A stretch of 64,000 bases of DNA from Radiobacillus deserti (GTDB taxonomy: Bacteria > Bacillota > Bacilli > Bacillales > Amphibacillaceae), in NCBI RefSeq assembly GCF_007301515.1, contig NZ_CP041666.1:1550001-1614000 (forward strand). The letters are read 5' to 3'. The first letter of the stretch is position 1; each line of letters begins with the position of its first letter. Position numbers and translations under genes: made by a program. Shown piece after piece: positions 32,353-41,131 of the stretch. The notes beneath the pieces are model-generated. The model did not search any database. It saw only the letters and a program-made list of their open reading frames with translations, and had not been told where the DNA came from.

Positions 32353-32574
32353 ATGATTAAGTTAACACGATTAAATGGTGATTCCTTCACCTTAAATGCG
32401 TTATATATTGAACAAATTCAATCTTTCCCTGATACGACAATTACCCTGACTTCCAGTAAGAAGTTAGTGGTCCGTGAATCTCAACAAGAAGTGGTTGAGT
32501 TGATTCAATTGTTCTATCGTAAGGTTGGTTTAACAGGTGTTATTAGTAAAGTAGGTGACGAAGATGAATCGTAA
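32353..32574 (+). CDS. swrD: SwrD (YlzI/FlbD family) flagellar power protein
   Basis: 73-residue FlbD-family protein; in B. subtilis SwrD raises flagellar motor power for swarming. It begins MIKLTRLNGDSFTLNALYIEQIQ, the defining N-terminus of the family, followed by beta-rich sequence and an acidic end. ATG 32353 is the only start that preserves this N-terminus and no in-frame alternative exists upstream. No Shine-Dalgarno lies within 20 bases in linear sequence. It overlaps fliL by 11 bases. Confidence 0.93.
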   Translation: MIKLTRLNGDSFTLNALYIEQIQSFPDTTITLTSSKKLVVRESQQEVVELIQLFYRKVGLTGVISKVGDEDES

Positions 32575-32992
32575 ATTTTTGACTATTTTAATCTCCGTAC
32601 TAGTCGTCCTTACAATAGTAGGAGCAGTTGCGGTTGTGCTTGTTCTAAACCTTACAGGGGACAAGGAAGAAGAAAAAGTTAAAGAACTAACCGCAGATGA
32701 AATGGCGGAGTACTCCTTTGAGGTTCCGGAAGTAACAACCGACTTGAAGGATGGAAGCTACCTAAAAATTCAATATCAAATCGTTGGAGATAGTAAAGAA
32801 GCCAAAGAAGAAATTGAGAAGCGTAGCTTTCAAATGAAAAATATAATGATAAAGCAATTATCACCTTTGACAGCGGATGACATTCAAAATAAGCTTTCAG
32901 AAATTGAGAAGAAATTGGTTGTTGAATTAAACAAAGTAATGGAAGAAGGAAAAATTGTAGACGTTTATACAATTAGTAAGGTTCTACAATAA
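32564..32992 (+). CDS. fliL: Flagellar basal body-associated protein FliL
   Basis: 142-residue single-pass membrane protein near the stator ring. It has an N-terminal transmembrane segment (FLTILISVLVVLTIVGAVAV, about 4-23) and an extracytoplasmic FliL domain with YLKIQYQIVGDSKEAKEEIE and IKQLSPLTADDIQ. ATG 32564 follows TAGGTGACG; the opening at 32555 sits within that site. Confidence 0.95.
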   Translation: MNRKFLTILISVLVVLTIVGAVAVVLVLNLTGDKEEEKVKELTADEMAEYSFEVPEVTTDLKDGSYLKIQYQIVGDSKEAKEEIEKRSFQMKNIMIKQLSPLTADDIQNKLSEIEKKLVVELNKVMEEGKIVDVYTISKVLQ

Positions 32993-33022
32993 AGATAGTA
33001 CTCCTGATGGGGGTGAGAAACG

Positions 33023-34024
33023 TTGGCAGAGGATATTCTATCACAGAATGAAATAGACGCATTACTTTCCGCATTATCGACTGGGGAGATGGATGCAAAT
33101 CAGCTAAAACAAGAAGAACAGGATCGAAAGGTACGAGTATATGATTTCAAACGGGCTCTTCGATTTTCTAAAGACCAAATTAGGAGCTTATCCAGAATTC
33201 ATGAAAACTTTGCCCGATTATTGACGACGTACTTCTCGGCTCAGCTAAGAACGTATGTAAATATCTCAGTTGCGTCTGTTGACCAAATTCCGTATGAAGA
33301 ATTTGTACGATCTGTTCCTAAGATGACAATTTTAAATATTTATAGTGTGGCTCCATTAGAAGGAAGAATAGTGATTGAATTCAATCCTAATATTGCGTAT
33401 GCCATGATGGATCGTCAGCTTGGTGGACGAGGTGCAAGTGTAAACAAAGTTGAGAATTTAACCGAAATTGAAACAACGTTAATGACCTCTTTGTTTGAGC
33501 GAGCAATGGAGAATTTACAAGAAGCGTGGAGTTCTGTAACGGACATTACTCCGGTCTTAGAAGAGTTTGAAGTAAATACACAGTTTTTACAGCTTGTATC
33601 TCCGAATGAAACAGTAGTCGTTGTTTCCTTAAACACAACGATTGGTGAAAGTTCAGGGATGATTAATATTTGCATTCCACACGTAGTTTTGGAGCCCATT
33701 ATTCCTAGACTATCCGTACATTATTGGATGCAAACAAAGAGTACTTCAATCAGTAAGCCAGAGGAATACAAAAACTTAACCAAGACAATCGAAAAAGCGA
33801 GTATGGATTTGAAGGTAGTATTAGGTGAATCAAGCATTTCCATGGAGGACCTTTTACATTTAAACCTTAATGATGTGATTATGTTAGATCAACCTATTGA
33901 TCAGCCGTTATCGCTGCATGTTGGAAATCAAGCGAAATTTCGAGTTCAGCCTGGTAAGAAGAAAAGCAAGCTTGCAGTCCAAATTATTGAAGAAATAAAA
34001 GGAGGGACGGAAGATGACGAATGA
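33023..34024 (+). CDS. fliM: Flagellar motor switch protein FliM
   Basis: 333-residue C-ring protein. The N-terminal peptide ILSQNEIDALLSAL binds phospho-CheY. The middle CheC-like domain carries the FliM signature LSRIHENFARLLTTYFSAQL (about 55-74), and the C-terminal SpoA domain contains VMLDQPIDQPLSLHVGNQ. The start is TTG 33023 with GGGGGTGAG nine bases upstream. It overlaps fliY by 11 bases. Confidence 0.97.
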   Translation: MAEDILSQNEIDALLSALSTGEMDANQLKQEEQDRKVRVYDFKRALRFSKDQIRSLSRIHENFARLLTTYFSAQLRTYVNISVASVDQIPYEEFVRSVPKMTILNIYSVAPLEGRIVIEFNPNIAYAMMDRQLGGRGASVNKVENLTEIETTLMTSLFERAMENLQEAWSSVTDITPVLEEFEVNTQFLQLVSPNETVVVVSLNTTIGESSGMINICIPHVVLEPIIPRLSVHYWMQTKSTSISKPEEYKNLTKTIEKASMDLKVVLGESSISMEDLLHLNLNDVIMLDQPIDQPLSLHVGNQAKFRVQPGKKKSKLAVQIIEEIKGGTEDDE

Positions 34025-35174
34025 TGGAATGCTGTCTCAAGATGAAATTGATGCTCTTTTAAATGGTTCAGGAGATGAGTCAGAAGAAAACACAACTTCT
34101 TCAAATAACCCTCCGATTGACGATTATCTTTCGACAATGGAGCAGGATGCATTAGGAGAGATTGGAAACATTTCATTTGGAACATCAGCAACTACATTAT
34201 CGACACTCCTTAACCAAAAAGTTGACATTACAACACCTGAAACATCCATGATTACGAAGGAAAACTTAATCAACGAATTTCCGCAACCCCATGTAGGGGT
34301 GGAGGTCACGTACACAGAGGGATTTCGGGGTACTAACGTTTTTGTTATAAAATCACATGACGCTGCTATTATTGCAGATCTTATGCTTGGTGGAGATGGA
34401 ACAGCACCTGCAGATGAATTAAATGATATCCATTTAAGTGCTGTTCAAGAAGCGATGAATCAAATGATGGGAACAGCAGCAACAAGTATGTCGACTGTGT
34501 TTACGAAGAAAGTAGATATTTCCCCACCTTCCATCGCTATTTTAGATGGGGAAGAAAGCGAAGGTGCCAAACATCTAGAGCAAGAAGATGTGTATGTGAA
34601 AGTATCCTTCCAGCTTAAGATTGGTACATTAATAGATTCCAGCATCATGCAGTTATTACCAGTTTCTTTTGCGAAAGAATTGGTTGATCAACTGATGAAC
34701 CCACCTCAAGAATTGACACAAGATAGTGCTGCACCTGAGTCTCCTAAGGAACAGGGTCAGACATATCAAAATTCTCCGTCTTCTGCTGCAGGACAATCTA
34801 GTAATCAAGTGCAGCAAGAGCCGAAGCATATTGGTGGTCATAGTATGGCAAACGCAAATGTACAAGCAGCCGAGTTCTCTTCGTTTGACCAAGTAGAACT
34901 GCCTGCGAAAGAACAACGAAACTTAGATTTGCTTTTAGATATTGGATTAAATGTAAAAGTAGAGCTTGGTAGAACCAAACGCTCTGTAAAAGACATTCTT
35001 GAATTATCTACTGGCTCCATTATCGAGTTGGACAAATTAGCTGGAGAACCTGTAGACATTCTTGTAAATGACAAACTAATTGCGAAGGGTGAGGTTGTCG
35101 TAATCGAGGAGAACTTTGGGGTTCGTGTAACAGATATCGTTAGTCAATCTGATAGACTTAGAAACTTAAAATAA
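34014..35174 (+). CDS. fliY: Flagellar motor switch phosphatase FliY
   Basis: 386-residue protein combining an N-terminal phospho-CheY-binding peptide (MLSQDEIDALLNG), a CheC-type phosphatase domain with two active-site helices (ALGEIGNISFGTSATTLSTL near 41-60; LSAVQEAMNQMMGTAATSM near 142-160), a Pro/Gln/Ser-rich linker (about 225-285), and a C-terminal FliN/SpoA domain (VELGRTKRSVKDILELSTGSII). It fuses FliN and CheY-P phosphatase functions, as in Bacillus. The ATG overlaps the end of fliM. Confidence 0.97.
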   Translation: MTNDGMLSQDEIDALLNGSGDESEENTTSSNNPPIDDYLSTMEQDALGEIGNISFGTSATTLSTLLNQKVDITTPETSMITKENLINEFPQPHVGVEVTYTEGFRGTNVFVIKSHDAAIIADLMLGGDGTAPADELNDIHLSAVQEAMNQMMGTAATSMSTVFTKKVDISPPSIAILDGEESEGAKHLEQEDVYVKVSFQLKIGTLIDSSIMQLLPVSFAKELVDQLMNPPQELTQDSAAPESPKEQGQTYQNSPSSAAGQSSNQVQQEPKHIGGHSMANANVQAAEFSSFDQVELPAKEQRNLDLLLDIGLNVKVELGRTKRSVKDILELSTGSIIELDKLAGEPVDILVNDKLIAKGEVVVIEENFGVRVTDIVSQSDRLRNLK

Positions 35175-35207
35175 ACTAAACAATGTAGAAGTTAGGGGAG
35201 ATTAAGG

Positions 35208-35570
35208 TTGGGTAAAAAAATATTAATCGTAGACGATGCAGCATTTATGAGAATGATGATTAAGGACATTTTGAGTAAGAATGGTTTTGAAGTAGTAGGG
35301 GAAGCCGAAAATGGGGCTCAAGCAGTAGAGAAGTTTAAAGAGTTGTCTCCGGACCTAGTAACAATGGATATTACAATGCCTGAGATGGATGGTATTACAG
35401 CATTAAAAGAAATTAAAGGACTTAGTGGAGAGGCAAAAGTTATCATGTGTTCTGCAATGGGTCAACAAGCAATGGTTATAGATGCAATTCAAGCCGGCGC
35501 TAAAGATTTCATCGTAAAACCATTCCAAGCGGATCGCGTACTAGAAGCCATCTCGAAAGCATTGGACTAA
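35208..35570 (+). CDS. cheY: Chemotaxis response regulator CheY
   Basis: 120-residue single-domain response regulator. Asp54 in LVTMDITMPEMDG is the phosphoacceptor; the acidic pair VDD (8-10) and the conserved Lys in DFIVKPF complete the site. CheA phosphorylates it and FliY/CheC dephosphorylate it. The start is TTG 35208 with AGGGGAGAT upstream. Its position between fliY and fliO matches B. subtilis. Confidence 0.97.
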   Translation: MGKKILIVDDAAFMRMMIKDILSKNGFEVVGEAENGAQAVEKFKELSPDLVTMDITMPEMDGITALKEIKGLSGEAKVIMCSAMGQQAMVIDAIQAGAKDFIVKPFQADRVLEAISKALD

Positions 35571-35588
35571 TATAAAAGCGGTGAGCGT

Positions 35589-36263
35589 ATGTTAAAAAAA
35601 ATCATCTTGTGCTTTCTCTTATTCGTTTCTATTACGTCATTTGTCCAAGTGGAAGCTGCACCAAGTGTAACGGAATGTTTTAAAAACCCGGAGAAGTGTG
35701 ACACGGACCAAGGGGATTCCGTGGAAGATAAAGAAGGGGAGCAGCAAGAAGATCAAGATGCCATAACAAACGTCCAAGATGAATCCGGTCAAGAATCAAA
35801 TCTTTTCTTTACCTTTATAAAGCTGATTTTAGCTTTAGGATTTATCCTTGCACTTATTTATTTTCTTTTAAAGTTTATTAATAAACGAAATAAAATGTTT
35901 CAGAGAGTCCGAACATTAGAAAATTTAGGCGGTCTATCATTAGGTGCAAATAAATCGATGCAAATTGTTCGAATTGGAGAGAAAGTTTTTGTAGTTGGAG
36001 TGGGAGATAATATCGAGTTACTCACGGAGATTACAGATAAAGATACGCTCCAAGAATTGAAAAATAGTGAGGAGTCGTCCGTAAATCCAAGTAATTGGAT
36101 TTCATCCTTGTTGAACACAACAAAAGACAAGAACGACCCTTCCGACTCATCGAAGAAAAGTGAGTTTCAACATGCGTTTCAAAACGAGCTATCGAAAGTG
36201 AAATCGATTCGAAACCAACTGATAGACCGACGAAATAATAGGAGCGAAGACAATCATGAATGA
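35589..36263 (+). CDS. fliO: Flagellar biosynthetic protein FliO (FliZ)
   Basis: 224-residue protein with an N-terminal signal-like segment (MLKKIILCFLLFVSITSFV, cleavage plausible after VEA), an acidic Gln/Asp-rich external region with two Cys (ECFKNPEKC), one transmembrane helix (about 75-97), and a cytoplasmic FliO domain (LGGLSLGANKSMQIVRIGEK, then VFVVGVGDNIELLTEI). It assists FliP-ring assembly. The end overlaps fliP by eight bases. Confidence 0.93.
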   Translation: MLKKIILCFLLFVSITSFVQVEAAPSVTECFKNPEKCDTDQGDSVEDKEGEQQEDQDAITNVQDESGQESNLFFTFIKLILALGFILALIYFLLKFINKRNKMFQRVRTLENLGGLSLGANKSMQIVRIGEKVFVVGVGDNIELLTEITDKDTLQELKNSEESSVNPSNWISSLLNTTKDKNDPSDSSKKSEFQHAFQNELSKVKSIRNQLIDRRNNRSEDNHE

Positions 36264-36921
36264 ATTTATTGATATTTTTTCTGGCTCCGATCCTACCAAT
36301 GTGTCGACGTCTGTCAAGCTTCTATTATTATTAACGGTTTTTTCTTTAGCACCAAGTATCTTAGTTCTAATGACATCTTTTACGAGGATTATTATCGTTC
36401 TGTCATTTGTAAGAACATCATTAGCGACGCAGCAAATGCCGCCGAATCAGGTGTTAATCGGTATAGCACTATTTCTAACCTTTTTCATTATGGCTCCTAC
36501 CTTTAATGAGATAAATGATAACGCACTGACTCCGCTCTTTAACGAAGAAATTTCATTAGATGAAGCGTATGAGGAAGCAAGCGTTCCTTTAAAGGAATTT
36601 ATGGCCAAGCATACGAGACAAAAGGATTTAGCTTTGTTTATGAACTATGCAGAAATGGAAAGACCTGAAACGATTCAAGACATTCCGATGACTACCCTGG
36701 TCCCTGCATTCGCTATAAGTGAATTGAAAACGGCATTTCAAATGGGATTTATGATTTTTATTCCATTTCTAGTAATAGATATGGCTGTTGCTAGTGTTCT
36801 AATGTCCATGGGGATGATGATGTTACCGCCAGTTATGATCTCCTTACCGTTTAAGATTTTACTCTTTATTTTAGTTGATGGCTGGTATCTAATCACACAT
36901 TCTATATTAGAAGGATTTTAA
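36256..36921 (+). CDS. fliP: Flagellar export gate protein FliP
   Basis: 221-residue integral membrane protein of the FliPQR export gate. Typical blocks are LTVFSLAPSILVLMTSFTRI, then VLSFVRTSLATQQMPPNQVL, then PAFAISELKTAFQMGFMIFIPFLVIDMAVASVLMSMGMMMLPPVMISLPFKI (about 152-203), with four membrane segments. It lacks a long cleavable signal peptide, as in Bacillus. Confidence 0.97.
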   Translation: MNEFIDIFSGSDPTNVSTSVKLLLLLTVFSLAPSILVLMTSFTRIIIVLSFVRTSLATQQMPPNQVLIGIALFLTFFIMAPTFNEINDNALTPLFNEEISLDEAYEEASVPLKEFMAKHTRQKDLALFMNYAEMERPETIQDIPMTTLVPAFAISELKTAFQMGFMIFIPFLVIDMAVASVLMSMGMMMLPPVMISLPFKILLFILVDGWYLITHSILEGF

Positions 36922-36940
36922 TTGGTGAAAGGGGATTGCC

Positions 36941-37210
36941 GTGACCGGAGAATTTGTTATTTCTTTAGCGGAACAAGGTATTTATACAGTTTTGATTATT
37001 ACAGCCCCTGTTCTTATACTAGCCTTGGTAGTCGGATTGGTCGTAAGTATTTTCCAAGCAACTACGCAAATCCAGGAACAAACATTGGCTTTCATACCTA
37101 AGATTGTTGCTGTTCTAGTCGGTTTAGTGTTTTTTGGGCCATGGATGTTAACTAGGATGGTAGAATTCACATCTAATTTATTCGAAAACTTGAATAGGTT
37201 TGTTGGGTAA
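36941..37210 (+). CDS. fliQ: Flagellar export gate protein FliQ
   Basis: 89-residue protein with two transmembrane helices (about 17-37 and 55-75) and the FliQ motif VGLVVSIFQATTQIQEQTLA between them. The start is GTG 36941 with AAGGGGATT upstream. fliR begins 3 bases after its stop. Confidence 0.97.
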   Translation: MTGEFVISLAEQGIYTVLIITAPVLILALVVGLVVSIFQATTQIQEQTLAFIPKIVAVLVGLVFFGPWMLTRMVEFTSNLFENLNRFVG

Positions 37211-37213
37211 ATC

Positions 37214-37993
37214 ATGTTAGAGTTAATTGATTTTACGAAGTTTCCTGGGTTTTTATTGGTGTTTATGCGGGTCACTGCATTTTTTGTTACGGTACCTATT
37301 TTTTCCTATCGAAATGTACCTACCATTTTTAAAGTAGGCTTTAGCCTTTTTCTAGCTTGGATTATGTTCTATACGATTCCGATACCTGAAATCACATTTG
37401 ATTACACCTTTTTGTTACTTGTGATGAAAGAGGCACTGATTGGATTATTGATTGGTCTTGTGGCATACATGATTATGGCTGCAATCCAGATCGCAGGAGG
37501 ATTAATCGATTTTCAAATGGGTTTTGCGATTGCCAATGTCATGGATCCGCAAACCGGTGCCCAAAGTCCTTTGACAGGACAGTACTTTTATACGGTTGCT
37601 CTGCTATTTTTGTTAGCAGTAAATGGCCACCATTTACTCATTGATGGGATATTTTATAGTTATCAATTGGTTCCAATCGATAAAATGGTTGCTTTTGGAG
37701 ATCAAGGGATTGCGGAGTTCGCCATGCAGACTATTAGTAAGCTTTTTATTATCGCTTTTCAAATGGCGATGCCAATCGTAGGTTGTTTATTTTTAGTAGA
37801 TGTTGCACTTGGGATTGTAGCTCGTACCGTTCCACAACTTAATGTATTTGTAGTTGGATTGCCATTAAAAATTTTAGTGAGTTTTCTTTTACTCGTGGTG
37901 TCCATGGGTGTTTACTTTACACTTGTTCGGAGTCTGTTTGAATATGCGACAGAGTCCATGAGAGGATTAATGCTATTGTTTGGAGGTGCTTAG
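37214..37993 (+). CDS. fliR: Flagellar export gate protein FliR
   Basis: 259-residue polytopic membrane protein. Family blocks include FMRVTAFFVTVPIFSYRNVP near the N-terminus, QIAGGLIDFQMGFAIANVMDP near 92-112, and VDVALGIVARTVPQLNVFVVGLPLKI (about 196-221). Six or so membrane segments are visible. flhB starts at the next base after the stop. Confidence 0.97.
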   Translation: MLELIDFTKFPGFLLVFMRVTAFFVTVPIFSYRNVPTIFKVGFSLFLAWIMFYTIPIPEITFDYTFLLLVMKEALIGLLIGLVAYMIMAAIQIAGGLIDFQMGFAIANVMDPQTGAQSPLTGQYFYTVALLFLLAVNGHHLLIDGIFYSYQLVPIDKMVAFGDQGIAEFAMQTISKLFIIAFQMAMPIVGCLFLVDVALGIVARTVPQLNVFVVGLPLKILVSFLLLVVSMGVYFTLVRSLFEYATESMRGLMLLFGGA

Positions 37994-39082
37994 GTGGAAC
38001 TTCGGTTAGATTTACAGTTTTTTGCTGGTGAGAAAACAGAAAAAGCAACTCCAAAAAAGCGCCAAGATGCTAGGAAAAAAGGGCAGGTTGCCAAGAGTCA
38101 AGAAATTAGTACTGCAATACTCTTAATTTTTGTTTTTTTCACGTTTATTGTTACCGGCGGTTATATGAAGGATACGATGTTAGCCTTTTTCCGAACTTCG
38201 TTTTCGGAATATATATTATTAGATCTAACTGAAAAAACCATTGAGCATATATTCGTAGAATCGACCATTGAAATCAGCAAAGCCATCGCTCCTGTAATGG
38301 GAATAGCGATGATTGCAGGAGTAGCCTCAAACCTAGCACAAGTTGGTTTCCTTTATACAACAGAACCATTGAAAGCAAAGTTAAGTAAGATTGATCCGAT
38401 TCAAGGGGCGAAGCGTATTTTTTCCGTCCGTGCTTTAGTTGAACTCGTAAAATCGATATTGAAAATTTCAGTAGTAGGCAGTATAACGTTTGCGGTCCTA
38501 TGGATGAATAAAGAAGAAATGATGCTTCTTTCCCATAAGGACGTCCAATCGGCTTTAGCGTTTTTTGGAAATATTACAATACAAATGGGGCTTGCAGCCT
38601 CCATTGCTTTACTCATATTAGCTGTTTTTGATTATGCTTATCAGAAATATGACCATGAAAAAAATCTTCGAATGTCCAAAAATGACATTAAGGATGAATA
38701 TAAAAATATTGAAGGAAATCCACTAATTAAGTCGAAAATAAAAGAAAAACAAAGACAAATGGCCATGCGAAGAATGATGAGTGAAATTCCTCAAGCCGAC
38801 GTGGTCATCACAAACCCTACTCACTATGCAGTAGCGATTAAGTATGATGAAGCAAAAGCAGATGCCCCTTATGTTGTTGCTAAGGGAGTCGATTATGTAG
38901 CTTTTCGAATACGAGAAGTTGCGAAAGCAAACGATGTAATGCTTGTAGAAAATCGTCCACTAGCAAGAGCATTATATGCACAGGTTGAAATTGATCAAGT
39001 GATTGGAGAAGATTTTTTCCAACAAGTTGCAGAGATCCTGGCCTATGTATATAGCATCGAACAAAAAACAAACAAGAGTTAG
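37994..39082 (+). CDS. flhB: Flagellar export switch protein FlhB
   Basis: 362-residue membrane protein that changes export specificity after autocleavage. The N-terminus LDLQFFAGEKTEKATPKKRQ is typical; four membrane helices follow (about 35-210). The cytoplasmic domain carries the cleavage motif NPTH at residues 274-277, then YAVAIKYDE and APYVVAKG. The start is GTG 37994 with GGAGGTG at 37981-37987, inside fliR. Confidence 0.97.
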   Translation: MELRLDLQFFAGEKTEKATPKKRQDARKKGQVAKSQEISTAILLIFVFFTFIVTGGYMKDTMLAFFRTSFSEYILLDLTEKTIEHIFVESTIEISKAIAPVMGIAMIAGVASNLAQVGFLYTTEPLKAKLSKIDPIQGAKRIFSVRALVELVKSILKISVVGSITFAVLWMNKEEMMLLSHKDVQSALAFFGNITIQMGLAASIALLILAVFDYAYQKYDHEKNLRMSKNDIKDEYKNIEGNPLIKSKIKEKQRQMAMRRMMSEIPQADVVITNPTHYAVAIKYDEAKADAPYVVAKGVDYVAFRIREVAKANDVMLVENRPLARALYAQVEIDQVIGEDFFQQVAEILAYVYSIEQKTNKS

Positions 39083-39094
39083 GAGGATTAAGGA

Positions 39095-41131
39095 TTGAAG
39101 CTACGTGATATGTCCGTTCTATTAGCGGTTATTCTAATCGTTGCGATGCTTGTTGTACCTTTGCCTGGATGGATGCTATCTATCCTTATATTAATCAACA
39201 TATCGCTAGCATTACTCGTGATTCTCGTTTCGATGAATACGAGCAGTGCGCTTGAATTATCTATCTTCCCTTCACTATTGCTCTTGCTTACTTTGTTTAG
39301 ACTGGGATTGAATGTTTCTACAACAAGATCTATTCTTTCAGAAGCAGACGCGGGTGGAGTTGTAGAAACGTTTGGTACATTCGTAATTGGAGACAACCCT
39401 CTAGTAGGTTTTGTTGTTTTCTTAATTCTGATTATTATTCAATTTTTAGTTATTACGAAAGGTTCTGAGAGGGTATCAGAAGTTGCAGCTCGATTTACCC
39501 TTGATGCGATGCCTGGGAAACAAATGAGTATCGATGCTGATTTGAATGCTGGAATGATCTCGGAACATCAAGCGAAAGATCGACGTGAAAAAATTGAACA
39601 AGAAGCTGACTTTTACGGAGCTATGGATGGTGCAAGTAAATTCGTAAAAGGGGATGCAATTGCCGGAATAATTATTGTCCTTATAAATATTATTTTTGGA
39701 TTAATAATTGGAATGGTCCAAATGGATATGGGCTTTCAAGAAGCAATTACGACCTATATGCAGTTAACCGTAGGAGATGGACTGGTAAGTCAGATACCAG
39801 CCTTACTGATTTCGACCGCAACAGGTATTGTAGTTACGAGGGTTACAACAGAAGGAAACTTAGGTAGTGACATTACGAAGCAGCTTTTTCAGTTTCCGAA
39901 ATTGCTTTACATTGCGGCAGGAACCATTTTCTTACTAGGATTAACGCCGATTAACTTTTTCTTGACCACATCCATTGCAGCTGTTTTAGCATTTGGTGGA
40001 TACTGGCTATCTAGAGTCCCAGAAGTTCAGGAACTACCTACTGAATCAGAAGAAGAGGAAGAAGCGAGTGAACAGATGAAGTCTTCTGAGAACGTTGTTG
40101 GGTTGTTGAGCATGGATCCGATTGAGTTTGAATTTGGGTATGCACTGATTCCATTAGCGGATACGAACCAAGGAGGAGACTTATTAGACCGAATTGTCAT
40201 GATTCGTCGCCAACTAGCAATTGAATTAGGAATTGTAATACCAGTTGTAAGAATACGAGATAATATTCAACTTAATCCGAATGAATATCGTTTGAAAGTA
40301 AAAGGAAACGAAGTAGCAAAAGGGGAGCTTTTGTTAGATCATTTCTTAGCAATGAGCCCAGGCTCGGAGGATGATTTATTAGAAGGGATTGAAACGGTAG
40401 AACCTGCGTTCGGATTACCGGCAAAATGGATTACGGAAGAGTTAAAGGATGAAGCAGAGTTATCCGGCTACACGGTAGTAGATCCGCCATCTGTTGTTTC
40501 TACACATATTACAGAAGTAATTAAACGATATTCGCACATGCTATTAGGAAGACAAGAAACGAAGCAATTAATCGATCATTTAAAAGAATCATATCCGATT
40601 CTAGTCGAAGAAGTCACACCAGATCCGTTATCAATTGGGGATATTCAGAAGGTTTTAGCGAAGCTATTGAGAGAAAACGTATCAATTCGAAACTTACCAG
40701 TTATTTTCGAAACATTAGCTGACTTTGGAAAAATGACAAATGATTCCGATTTGTTAGCAGAATATGCGAGACAGGCACTATCTGCTCAAATTACGCAACA
40801 ATATGTATCGGAGGATAATGGTTCCTTAAAAGTGATTACGATGTCAGCAAGTGTAGAGAAACTAATTGCAGACCATATACAGCAGACGGAGCATGGAAGC
40901 TATTTATCCTTGGATCCAGATTCCCAGCAATTAATTATGAGGTCTGTATCAGAGAGTGTAGAACAATTGTCCTTACAACAAGAAACACCAATCGTCCTTT
41001 GTTCCCCAGCTATTCGAATGTATGTAAAACAATTATTAGATCGCTTTTTACCGCAAGTCGTTGTCTTGTCTTATAACGAATTAGAGCCGAACTTAGAAGT
41101 CCAAAGCGTAGGAGTGGTGAATGTCGCATGA
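39095..41131 (+). CDS. flhA: Flagellar export apparatus protein FlhA
   Basis: 678-residue protein forming the nonameric export ring. Eight N-terminal membrane helices and the FHIPEP-type loop (VSEVAARFTLDAMPGKQMSIDADLNAG, about 128-154) are followed by a large cytoplasmic chaperone-docking domain (about 330-678). The start is TTG 39095 with AGGAGGATTAAGGA upstream. The stop overlaps the flhF ATG by four bases. Confidence 0.98.
   Translation: MKLRDMSVLLAVILIVAMLVVPLPGWMLSILILINISLALLVILVSMNTSSALELSIFPSLLLLLTLFRLGLNVSTTRSILSEADAGGVVETFGTFVIGDNPLVGFVVFLILIIIQFLVITKGSERVSEVAARFTLDAMPGKQMSIDADLNAGMISEHQAKDRREKIEQEADFYGAMDGASKFVKGDAIAGIIIVLINIIFGLIIGMVQMDMGFQEAITTYMQLTVGDGLVSQIPALLISTATGIVVTRVTTEGNLGSDITKQLFQFPKLLYIAAGTIFLLGLTPINFFLTTSIAAVLAFGGYWLSRVPEVQELPTESEEEEEASEQMKSSENVVGLLSMDPIEFEFGYALIPLADTNQGGDLLDRIVMIRRQLAIELGIVIPVVRIRDNIQLNPNEYRLKVKGNEVAKGELLLDHFLAMSPGSEDDLLEGIETVEPAFGLPAKWITEELKDEAELSGYTVVDPPSVVSTHITEVIKRYSHMLLGRQETKQLIDHLKESYPILVEEVTPDPLSIGDIQKVLAKLLRENVSIRNLPVIFETLADFGKMTNDSDLLAEYARQALSAQITQQYVSEDNGSLKVITMSASVEKLIADHIQQTEHGSYLSLDPDSQQLIMRSVSESVEQLSLQQETPIVLCSPAIRMYVKQLLDRFLPQVVVLSYNELEPNLEVQSVGVVNVA

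Noticed and set aside
39088..39396. Minus-strand frame opposite flhA and similar long antisense frames throughout
   Set aside because: They are shadows of real plus-strand genes and lack ribosome-binding sites and family motifs.
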